Shown: piece by piece, positions 1 through 5,365 of the stretch
How the letters are laid out: each line of letters opens with the position of its first letter
Numbering within the stretch: the first letter of the stretch is position 1
NCBI GenBank assembly: GCA_045654685.1
Contig: JAZONV010000097.1
Location: 1-6,503 of the forward strand
Length of the DNA stretch: 6,503 bases
Source of the DNA: RGIG1828 sp045654685
GTDB lineage: Bacteria; Bacillota; Clostridia; UMGS1810
Direction: 5' to 3'
The notes under the pieces: generated by a model
What the model was told of the DNA's origin: nothing
The model's database searches: none
Seen by the model: the letters and a program-made list of their open reading frames with translations, nothing else
Translations under genes and position numbers: made by a program

Positions 1-152
1 TTCTCTTTTCAGGGGTTAGGAAAAATTAGCTCAAAATGGACTAATCGAATGCCAAACCTTGGTTTGGCACGTCAGCCTGAAGGCGTACAAAGGTACGTCG
101 TGGGTGAGATTGTTCATTGTGGGCAATTTTTACATCCCCTTACCCTTATCCT
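1..152. other. non-coding region downstream of the operon
   Basis: No gene is supported here. The stretch lies 3' of the isomerase gene and runs to the window edge. It holds a palindrome-rich block at about 50-102, described separately. It also has a weak ATTAG/CTAAT stem (25-29 with 41-45) which, read on the minus strand, is followed directly by a short T run. This could serve as a poor intrinsic terminator for the operon, but the stem is only 5 bp and AT-rich. No convincing GC-rich hairpin plus U tract was found for the minus strand, so the operon's true transcript end is not resolved. Confidence 0.5.
50..99. repeat. palindrome-rich intergenic element (REP-like candidate)
   Basis: A perfect 20-bp palindrome, TGCCAAACC-TT-GGTTTGGCA, occupies 50-69. 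It is followed by a small GCC-TGAA-GGC hairpin (75-84) and a 7-bp stem GGCGTAC-AAAG-GTACGTC (82-99) with one G-T pair. These last two overlap and so may be alternative folds. GGCACGTC (66-73) and GGTACGTC (92-99) are near-identical direct copies, and CACG (68-71) can also pair with CGTG (99-102). The block is more GC-rich than the other spacers. No T run follows the palindrome on either strand, so it is not a standard intrinsic terminator. It could be a dispersed REP-type repeat, a 3' mRNA-stabilising structure or a small RNA; the sequence alone does not decide. Confidence 0.5.
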
Positions 153-938
153 TTATTTATTGAGCCATACATGATCAGGATCTGTTGTCATAAAGAAACC
201 TCTGTTTTTTCCTGCCATTATCCAGAGCATATAGTTTTTATAACCGGGGGCTGAGTGGAAGGGATGGTATCCTCTTGGTATTTCTACAAAGTCACCTGAT
301 TTAACTGTATATGTTTCGTCGACGTCACCTTCCAACGTATAAACCTTTTGAATACCAAAACCTTGCGGCTTATCAAATTCGAAGTAGTAGATTTCTTCCG
401 TTGCTGCCTCTTGTGGCATATTATCATCATCATGCTTATGAGGCGGATAACTTGACCACTGACCGCCTTCTATCCAACATTCTCCGATATATACCTGATC
501 TGCCTCAACTCTTTCGTCGAGAACAAACATAGCGTGTCTTTGCCAACCCGGTTTACCTAAATCTTTGGCAATAACATCTTCCGGCTTTATAAGTACAGGC
601 TTGTGATCCTTATTTGAAGGACACTTAGCAACTGCAATTGAAACCTCACCAACACCTGTTATTGTAAACTTTGTATTTCTCGGAACATACACTGCAGTTG
701 CGTTGCCGTCGAAAACAGTTTCTCTCTCTCCGATATTTTCATAATTAAAACCATCACCTGCAACAGTACATTTACCGCCCAAAACAATCAATCCATATTC
801 TTTGTCGCTTTCTGAATATGTTTTGGTCTGTCCGTCTACGAGCTTAACCATATCGATTTCAACATTTTGACAAAAACTGTCATCTGTTGTAAATATTTCA
901 GATTTACCAAAATTTTTGGTCCATGTTCTTTTATACAT
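153..938 (-). CDS. iolB: IolB-type 5-deoxy-glucuronate isomerase
   Basis: Two-domain cupin of the KduI/IolB family. IolB converts 5-deoxy-D-glucuronate to 2-deoxy-5-keto-D-gluconate in cytosolic myo-inositol breakdown. Using the ATG at 938 (261 aa; family about 270), the C-terminal half carries the signature: GGQWSSYPPHKHD near 158-170, TEEIYYFEF near 180-188, GYHPFHSAPGY near 223-233, LWIMAG and a terminal DPDHVW. Likely metal ligands are H167, H169, E181 or E182, and H225. The N-terminal half is a more divergent cupin. An in-frame GTG at 947 lies 1 nt from the Shine-Dalgarno AAAGGAG (949-955), too close, whereas the ATG lies 10 nt away, so the ATG is preferred. The gene overlaps the kinase gene by 8 bp and ends the operon. 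Family assignment is firm; the physiological substrate is inferred, because no other canonical upper-pathway inositol gene is present here. Confidence 0.88.
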   Translation of the reverse strand: MYKRTWTKNFGKSEIFTTDDSFCQNVEIDMVKLVDGQTKTYSESDKEYGLIVLGGKCTVAGDGFNYENIGERETVFDGNATAVYVPRNTKFTITGVGEVSIAVAKCPSNKDHKPVLIKPEDVIAKDLGKPGWQRHAMFVLDERVEADQVYIGECWIEGGQWSSYPPHKHDDDNMPQEAATEEIYYFEFDKPQGFGIQKVYTLEGDVDETYTVKSGDFVEIPRGYHPFHSAPGYKNYMLWIMAGKNRGFFMTTDPDHVWLNK

Positions 939-1842
939 CAATTCCACGCTCCTTTAAAAATTCTATTGTTTTTTCATATGTGGGTACACTTTCTCTTGCA
1001 CCGAGTCCCATACATTTGATTGCCGATACTGCACTTGAGAAAATGCAGGCATCATAATATTTCATTCCCTTTGACACGGAAAATGCAAAGGCACCATGGA
1101 AAACATCTCCTGAACCGTTTGAATCCACCGCATCAACCAAAAACGCAGGATACTCCGTCACTTTTTCGCCGTCATACATAACCCCGCCTTTTTTACCGCA
1201 GGTTATCACTACCACCTCGGGGTTATATTTTTCATAAAGAATTTTTGCTGCATCAGGAACTATGTCTGCTCCTGTTTTTCCGAGAGCAAATTCTTCTGAC
1301 GGAATCAAAATATCCGTATTTTCCAAAAGTTCCTCAATTCCATCATAAAGTCCGCCTGCATCATAGAGAACTTTGACATTATTCGCTCTTGCAAATTTTG
1401 CCCCCTCTGTTGCAGCTTTTATGTCGTTTCCGTCAACCATAAGAATTTTTGAATTTCTTATGGCAGTTATCTGTTCATCGCCAAATTCTGTGGGAGGAAC
1501 ATTTCCTCTATGGAAAATACAGGTTCTTGAAACAGTTTCTTCCGACAAAATTACATGAGATTCAAAACTGTCATATCCATTCTTTACGCTTACATATTCT
1601 GTGGATACCCCGTATTTTTTAAAATCTTCAACGAGGAACTTTCCTTGTGCATCATCAGAAACATTTCCGATAAAAGCAGTTTTTCCGCCAAGTTTTGATG
1701 CGGCAACAAGTCCTGTTGCACAAGGTCCGCCTCCGCTTTTTTTGATGGACTGAGCCTTGATTTTTGTGTCCTCATTCGGAAATTTAGGGACTGTTATTAA
1801 AATGTCATATACATTAGCACCAATACCTACTATATCTGCCAT
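931..1842 (-). CDS. PfkB/ribokinase-family sugar kinase
   Basis: ATP-dependent cytosolic kinase of the PfkB family, 303 aa, a normal family length. The N-terminal signature is GGGPCATGLVAASKLGG at 37-53. The C-terminal signature is DSNGSGDVFHGAF at 240-252, with D246 the expected catalytic base and GSGD forming the anion hole (usually GAGD). A PSEEF segment (181-185) takes the place of the usual metal-linked NxxE region. In this operon it probably phosphorylates the ketose or keto-acid made by the isomerase, ready for aldol cleavage. From memory, IolC kinases have a GAGDSYASAF-type signature, which this protein lacks. DVFHGAF and the later AIKC...G.R..VP pattern (275-287) resemble sulfofructose kinase YihV instead. 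A KDG-kinase-like or other specificity is also possible. The gene starts 2 bp after the aldolase stop, with GGAAGG upstream inside the aldolase gene, and overlaps iolB by 8 bp. Confidence 0.88.
   Translation of the reverse strand: MADIVGIGANVYDILITVPKFPNEDTKIKAQSIKKSGGGPCATGLVAASKLGGKTAFIGNVSDDAQGKFLVEDFKKYGVSTEYVSVKNGYDSFESHVILSEETVSRTCIFHRGNVPPTEFGDEQITAIRNSKILMVDGNDIKAATEGAKFARANNVKVLYDAGGLYDGIEELLENTDILIPSEEFALGKTGADIVPDAAKILYEKYNPEVVVITCGKKGGVMYDGEKVTEYPAFLVDAVDSNGSGDVFHGAFAFSVSKGMKYYDACIFSSAVSAIKCMGLGARESVPTYEKTIEFLKERGIDV
949..955 (-). promoter_or_regulatory. ribosome binding site deciding the iolB start
   Basis: AAAGGAG on the minus strand lies inside the last codons of the kinase gene. 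It is 10 nt before ATG 938 and only 1 nt before the in-frame GTG 947, which favours the ATG. Its location within the upstream gene suggests translational coupling. Confidence 0.7.
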
Positions 1843-1844
1843 TT

Positions 1845-2684
1845 TTATGCCTTCCCGTCAGCACCGCAAAGTTTGATTTTGTCAAGTGCCAACTTTTTAA
1901 CTGTTTCTATTGGATGTTTCATGAATACATCTATTCCAAGCGCCCTATTGGGATCGTCAAGAATTTCTTTTGTGCCTTGGGCAAAAGCACAACATACGTC
2001 TGTTCCGATGTTCATTTTACGTATTCCGGCTTTGATTGCCTCTTTAACCTGATCATCAGGGATTCCGCTTCCGCCGTGAAGAACAAGGGGAATTCCGCCT
2101 GTTGCTTCTCTTATGGCTTTAACTCTTTCAATGTCAAGTTTTGGGGTTTTTTTGTAGTGACCGTGAGCATTGCCGATTAAAACTGCAAGGCAGGTTACAT
2201 TTGTACCTTCCACAAACTGTTTTGCTTCTTCGGGGTCTGTGAAATCGTCCATAACGTCATCATTAACACTTCCAACATGTCCAAGTTCTCCTTCAACTGT
2301 AACATCTATGGATGAACAGATTTCAACAATGTGATTTGTGTTTTTGATGTTTTCATCAAGTTCATGAACAGAACCGTCATACATTATTCCTGTTGCACCC
2401 CAGCGAAGGGCTTTTTGAACTTCCAACTCTGTTGCACCATGGTCAAGATGGAAACATACGGGTACTGTTGCTTTTCTTGCCGCCGCAACAATTGCAGGGC
2501 AAAGGTAGTAGCCAACTTCTTCGTTGAGAAGTCTGGGATATACCTGCATAATGATTGGGGCGCGAAGTTCTTCAGCCGCTTTTACGACACCCATTACAGT
2601 TTCTGTGTTATATACGTTGAATGCAGGAATGGCGAAATTGCCTTTTTCTGCCATGTCTATAATTTGTTTAAGCGTTACAAGCAT
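1845..2684 (-). CDS. class II (zinc) ketose-bisphosphate-type aldolase
   Basis: Zinc-dependent class II aldolase, 279 aa (family about 285), the family that includes FbaA, GatY/KbaY and IolJ. It should cleave a phosphorylated ketose or keto-acid to DHAP plus an aldehyde. Visible motifs are FHLDHG (78-83; catalytic D81, zinc ligand H82), MYDGS (101-105), EGELGHVG (131-138), GNAHGHY (171-177; zinc ligand H174), LVLHGGSG (200-207; zinc ligand H203) and NIGTD (225-229), which binds DHAP phosphate. N172 replaces the more usual Thr or Ser of the GTAHG/GSVHG motif. Next to an IolB-type isomerase, a role like IolJ (cleaving 2-deoxy-5-keto-gluconate 6-phosphate to DHAP and malonate semialdehyde) is attractive, but fructose-, tagatose- or sulfofructose-phosphate cleavage cannot be excluded. 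The start is supported by AGAGGAGG 9 nt upstream, within the Fe-S gene that it overlaps by 17 bp. Confidence 0.92.
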   Translation of the reverse strand: MLVTLKQIIDMAEKGNFAIPAFNVYNTETVMGVVKAAEELRAPIIMQVYPRLLNEEVGYYLCPAIVAAARKATVPVCFHLDHGATELEVQKALRWGATGIMYDGSVHELDENIKNTNHIVEICSSIDVTVEGELGHVGSVNDDVMDDFTDPEEAKQFVEGTNVTCLAVLIGNAHGHYKKTPKLDIERVKAIREATGGIPLVLHGGSGIPDDQVKEAIKAGIRKMNIGTDVCCAFAQGTKEILDDPNRALGIDVFMKHPIETVKKLALDKIKLCGADGKA

Positions 2685-3744
2685 CTAATACAGCCTCCTC
2701 TAATTTAAGAAGTTCTATCGCCTGTGGTTTTGTTTTTGAAAGTGCAGCATAATCTGCAACGCTTTCTGTTACCAGGATTTTGGCGTTCATATTCAAAGCA
2801 TTGTTCCATCTGTTTTTAGCCACTTCGTCTATTACGTCAGGCATATATTCATTCATTATAAGATGGCCTGCAAGCTGGGTATATTCTTTGCAAAGAAGCA
2901 TTTCTCTCACTTCACCGATTGAAGAGAGAACATCTCTTATAGCCTGAGTTTCCTCAAGGTCTCTTGCAAGAAGAGGACTATCCTGGGGAGTGAATATTTT
3001 GTCTGTCTTTTTAACCTTGAGGCTTCCGTCTTTTATGAGAGATGCCACAAACGCGGGGAAAGTTACAACCTCTGCAGTTACTTCAATACCCCATTCTTTG
3101 TATTCTCTCATCATTACTTTTGCATCCCCTGCATCATAGCAGATAACCTTTTTGTAGCCATTTAATACCTTTGCACAATCCTGCATGATTGCCTTTGTTT
3201 CAGCACTTGCTCCAACAAGGAAGTCCATGGAATATCCGCTGTTTGGCTCGTTTTCGAGAATTGCAAAACTTACATTTGCTTTTTTGAGAAGTTCAACTGC
3301 AGATTTTGCACATCCCTTTGCTCTTGCATCTTCACCAAGGAAGAAAAGAGTTTCAGAATCTTCAATTACGGGAATGTGTGGGTTCTTTTCTGCTCCGTAG
3401 ATATTACCTTTTTCTGAAAGGTTGGTAATCATCTTTAAAACATAATCGGGAAGTTTTCCGTCGAGAGCAGCACCGAGACGCGCTTCTTTTGTGAACATAA
3501 CAGGATCCCAGCCTGTTACACAATCGGTCATACAACCGCCGCAAAGTGAACATTCATAAACATTGTTTATAATATCATCAGAATATTCGATAGAATCTCT
3601 CATAACAAGAGAAAGTCCGAGCGCTCTGCCTCTTGCTGTGTTTCTTTCCTGTCCTGTTGCGTTTCCGATGGGGCAAACATGGTGACACATCCAGCAAAAA
3701 CGACATGAATCTATATGTTGTTTTGATTTTGGTGTAAATTCCAT
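2668..3744 (-). CDS. Fe-S electron-transfer subunit (GlpC/GlcF-like), CCG domains degenerate
   Basis: A 358-aa protein with two N-terminal ferredoxin-type cluster motifs: C14-x2-C17-x2-C20-x3-C24-P and C65-x2-C68-x2-C71-x3-C75. Each should bind a 4Fe-4S cluster. This arrangement is known from GlpC, GlcF and HdrD-type subunits, which take electrons from an FAD dehydrogenase; here the obvious partner is the oxidase encoded 13 bp upstream. Residues about 145-345 follow the layout of two CCG domains, but the cysteines are replaced: NSGY (168-171) for the first CCG, CYDAG (202-206) for CxxC, QDSP (254-257) for HDPC, LAGH (291-294) for the second CCG and ESVAD (327-331) for the last CxxC. No membrane segment was recognised. 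A perfect Shine-Dalgarno 8 nt before the ATG at 3744 fixes the start; an upstream in-frame TTG (3768) would translate that site and is rejected. It overlaps the aldolase gene by 17 bp. Confidence 0.88.
   Translation of the reverse strand: MEFTPKSKQHIDSCRFCWMCHHVCPIGNATGQERNTARGRALGLSLVMRDSIEYSDDIINNVYECSLCGGCMTDCVTGWDPVMFTKEARLGAALDGKLPDYVLKMITNLSEKGNIYGAEKNPHIPVIEDSETLFFLGEDARAKGCAKSAVELLKKANVSFAILENEPNSGYSMDFLVGASAETKAIMQDCAKVLNGYKKVICYDAGDAKVMMREYKEWGIEVTAEVVTFPAFVASLIKDGSLKVKKTDKIFTPQDSPLLARDLEETQAIRDVLSSIGEVREMLLCKEYTQLAGHLIMNEYMPDVIDEVAKNRWNNALNMNAKILVTESVADYAALSKTKPQAIELLKLEEAVLDACNA
2694..2701 (-). promoter_or_regulatory. ribosome binding site of the aldolase gene, inside the Fe-S gene
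   Basis: AGAGGAGG on the minus strand lies 9 nt before the aldolase ATG and wholly within the coding sequence of the Fe-S protein. Ribosomes finishing the Fe-S gene would clear this site, which suits coupled translation. Confidence 0.75.
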
Positions 3745-3752
3745 TTTCTCTT

Positions 3753-3760
3753 CCTCCTTA
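3753..3760 (-). promoter_or_regulatory. ribosome binding site deciding the Fe-S gene start
   Basis: TAAGGAGG on the minus strand is a perfect anti-Shine-Dalgarno match 8 nt before ATG 3744. Its first three bases are also the TAA stop codon of the upstream FAD oxidase gene, so termination and re-initiation are placed side by side. Confidence 0.85.
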
Positions 3761-5182
3761 CAGACCAAGCTTGAACGGATTCATGATTCCGTTGGGGTCA
3801 AGCTGTTTTTTGATTCCTTCAAACACCTGCATTGCAGGACCATACTGTTCCTTCATAAGTCTGCCGAGTTTTATGCCGACGCCGTGATGGTCATTTACCA
3901 CACCGCCGTTAGCAAGTGCAGTTCTTACACCGCAGTTCCAGATTTCCTGGTGAAGTCTGAATGCTTCGTGAGGATCCTGGGGAACATGTTCACCGTCAAC
4001 AATGAATCTGTCATAAATCATGCAACCCCAATCATACCAATGAGAAAAGTGAGCAATGAATCTTGCCTGTGGGAAGTTGGTTTCTATGGCTTTTTTCATT
4101 TCCCAGTAGATTTTTTCAATCTTGTCATAAGGAGCGATTGTATCCATTGTACCGAAACACTGGGGAATGTCCATCATGTGACCGGGATAGAAGAATGTGA
4201 TTTTTTCTTTCCACCATTTTTCGCCATATTCAGAGCCTAAATCTTCTGCGCCGTATTTTTTGAAGGTTTCAAGAAGAATTTTCATTTCTAAATCTGCAAT
4301 TTCTTTTACGCCTTCAACAGCGATGTTCATGAAAGCTCCTTTCTTTTCAACGCCGACAATTTTCTTTATTAAAGATGCAGTTTCTGCTTCGTCATAAAGT
4401 CTCATTACAGAAGGTTTGAATTTCTGCAAAAGTTCTCTTCCTGCATTGAAAGCATCGGTCATGTTATGGAATAAAAATCCTCTGAACTGACGTGATTCAG
4501 GCTGATCATAAATTCTCATCTGTGCCTTTGTCATAACGCCAAGTGTTCCTTCTGAACCAATGAAAATCTGATTGAGGTCAGGACCTGCTGCGTGTTTGGG
4601 AGCAGGTGATGTTTCGATGATGTCACCATTTGGAAGAACAACTTCCATCTGAAGTACCATATCGTCAATTTTTCCATATTTGGTTGATGATACACCAATA
4701 CCTCTGTGAGCAAGGAATCCTCCGACAGTTGAACATGTGAGAGATGAAGGATAGTGCATTGTTGCATAGCCTCTTTCATTGGCTGCCCATTCAATGTGCT
4801 TATATATTGCACCAGTTCCGCATTCTATGTACATCCCCTGTTCGTTAACATCATAAATCTTGTTCATTCTCTTGGTATCAAGAACTATACCGCCGCAAAC
4901 GGGAAGAGCACCGCCCTGGCTTCCGCCGCCGCCACCCCATGTTGTTACGGGGATTTTGTAGTAGTTTGCAATTTTGAGAACAGCAGAAACCTCTTTTGCA
5001 TCTTTGGGGGCAACGATGAAATCACCCTCGGGCATTCTTAAGCCTCTGTCCACCCACATTCTTGAAAGCCAGAAAAAGTCCACACTGTGTGAAATTTTGT
5101 CAATTGTTCTTGTTGAACAATTTTCTTTTCCGACTGCGTCTTCAAGTTCAGTGGCAATTACGTCAAATAAAAAATCTGTCAC
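3758..5182 (-). CDS. FAD-linked oxidase/dehydrogenase, alkyl-DHAP-synthase-like
   Basis: A 474-aa flavoprotein of the PCMH/VAO superfamily (GlcD, D-lactate dehydrogenase, AGPS). The FAD domain shows the glycine-rich TWGGGGGSQGGALP (81-94), SSLTCSTVGGFLAHRGIG (146-163) and FIGSEGTLGV (207-216). No His sits in the first loop, so FAD is probably not covalently held there. Features recalled from alkyl-DHAP synthase are present: PSVMRLYDEAET (257-268; R261 in the position of a substrate-binding Arg), the HFSHWYDWGCMIY stretch (378-390) and NDHHGVG (430-436), where D431 replaces the first His of the usual HHH. The C-terminal DPNGIMNPFKL (462-472) is typical. It probably oxidises a hydroxy-acid or polyol/sugar derivative and passes electrons to the Fe-S protein. 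The start is GTG, supported by AAGGAG 9 nt upstream. It is first in the operon. The family is clear; the substrate is unknown, and ether-lipid synthesis is unlikely in this setting. Confidence 0.88.
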   Translation of the reverse strand: MTDFLFDVIATELEDAVGKENCSTRTIDKISHSVDFFWLSRMWVDRGLRMPEGDFIVAPKDAKEVSAVLKIANYYKIPVTTWGGGGGSQGGALPVCGGIVLDTKRMNKIYDVNEQGMYIECGTGAIYKHIEWAANERGYATMHYPSSLTCSTVGGFLAHRGIGVSSTKYGKIDDMVLQMEVVLPNGDIIETSPAPKHAAGPDLNQIFIGSEGTLGVMTKAQMRIYDQPESRQFRGFLFHNMTDAFNAGRELLQKFKPSVMRLYDEAETASLIKKIVGVEKKGAFMNIAVEGVKEIADLEMKILLETFKKYGAEDLGSEYGEKWWKEKITFFYPGHMMDIPQCFGTMDTIAPYDKIEKIYWEMKKAIETNFPQARFIAHFSHWYDWGCMIYDRFIVDGEHVPQDPHEAFRLHQEIWNCGVRTALANGGVVNDHHGVGIKLGRLMKEQYGPAMQVFEGIKKQLDPNGIMNPFKLGL

Positions 5183-5191
5183 TTTTCCTCT

Positions 5192-5197
5192 CTCCTT
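5192..5197 (-). promoter_or_regulatory. ribosome binding site supporting a GTG start
   Basis: AAGGAG on the minus strand lies 9 nt before the GTG at 5182. The spacing is good, so the non-ATG start of the FAD oxidase is credible. Confidence 0.7.
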
Positions 5198-5238
5198 TTT
5201 ATATTTTGTTTGTTTTTGAATTTTTCTTTTATAGGTTC

Positions 5239-5267
5239 ATAATATCACACTCACCATCGCATTTCAA
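5239..5267 (-). promoter_or_regulatory. predicted SigA-type promoter of the catabolic operon
   Basis: On the minus strand, TTGAAA (-35, 5267-5262) and TATTAT (-10, 5244-5239) are separated by exactly 17 bp. A TG one base before the -10 gives an extended -10. Transcription should start near 5232, leaving a leader of about 50 nt before the GTG at 5182. No riboswitch-like fold was recognised in that short A-rich leader. Confidence 0.72.
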
Positions 5268-5291
5268 TGCCTTATATGATATAAATATATA

Positions 5292-5308
5292 ACTTTTCGA
5301 TACTTTTC
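5292..5308. promoter_or_regulatory. candidate AraC-type operator: ACTTTTC direct repeat
   Basis: ACTTTTC occurs at 5292-5298 and 5302-5308, in the same orientation and exactly 10 bp apart, about one helical turn. Paired direct half-sites of this kind are common for AraC-family proteins with two helix-turn-helix motifs. The second copy abuts the -35 box of the regulator's own promoter. The pair sits around -60 to -76 relative to the predicted operon start, so both autoregulation and operon activation are plausible. The repeat is short and AT-rich, so chance is possible. Confidence 0.35.
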
Positions 5309-5337
5309 TTGACAGTTCATTCATATCATAATATAAT
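5309..5337 (+). promoter_or_regulatory. consensus SigA promoter of the araC-family gene
   Basis: TTGACA (5309-5314) and TATAAT (5332-5337) are both exact consensus hexamers with a 17-bp spacer. Transcription should begin near 5344, giving a leader of about 22 nt that contains the AGGGGG ribosome binding site. Such a perfect promoter suggests high intrinsic expression or strong repression or autoregulation. Confidence 0.85.
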
Positions 5338-5365
5338 AAAAGCACCGACAAGGGGGCGAATTTAT

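Noticed and set aside
50..69. Palindrome as the operon's intrinsic terminator
   Set aside because: The stem is strong, but neither strand has a T run directly after it.
46..104. Integron attC or CRISPR repeat
   Set aside because: No integrase, cassette structure, spacer periodicity or cas gene is present, and core-site motifs could not be placed.
3745..3768. Longer Fe-S protein starting at a TTG at 3768
   Set aside because: The extra eight codons are the end of the FAD gene plus the Shine-Dalgarno itself. ATG 3744 is 8 nt from that site.
3758..5182. Covalently flavinylated oligosaccharide oxidase
   Set aside because: No His in the glycine-rich FAD loop (81-94), and the C-terminal motifs match AGPS/GlcD-like enzymes rather than berberine-bridge oxidases.
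153..5182. Long frames antisense to or out of frame with the operon genes
   Set aside because: They lie opposite or within genes with clear family motifs, have no such motifs themselves and show biased compositions typical of shadow frames.
5309..5365. N-terminal extension of the AraC-family protein from a TTG at 5309
   Set aside because: The TTG is the -35 hexamer of a perfect promoter, and the extension lies before or across the predicted transcription start. ATG 5366 has a good Shine-Dalgarno.
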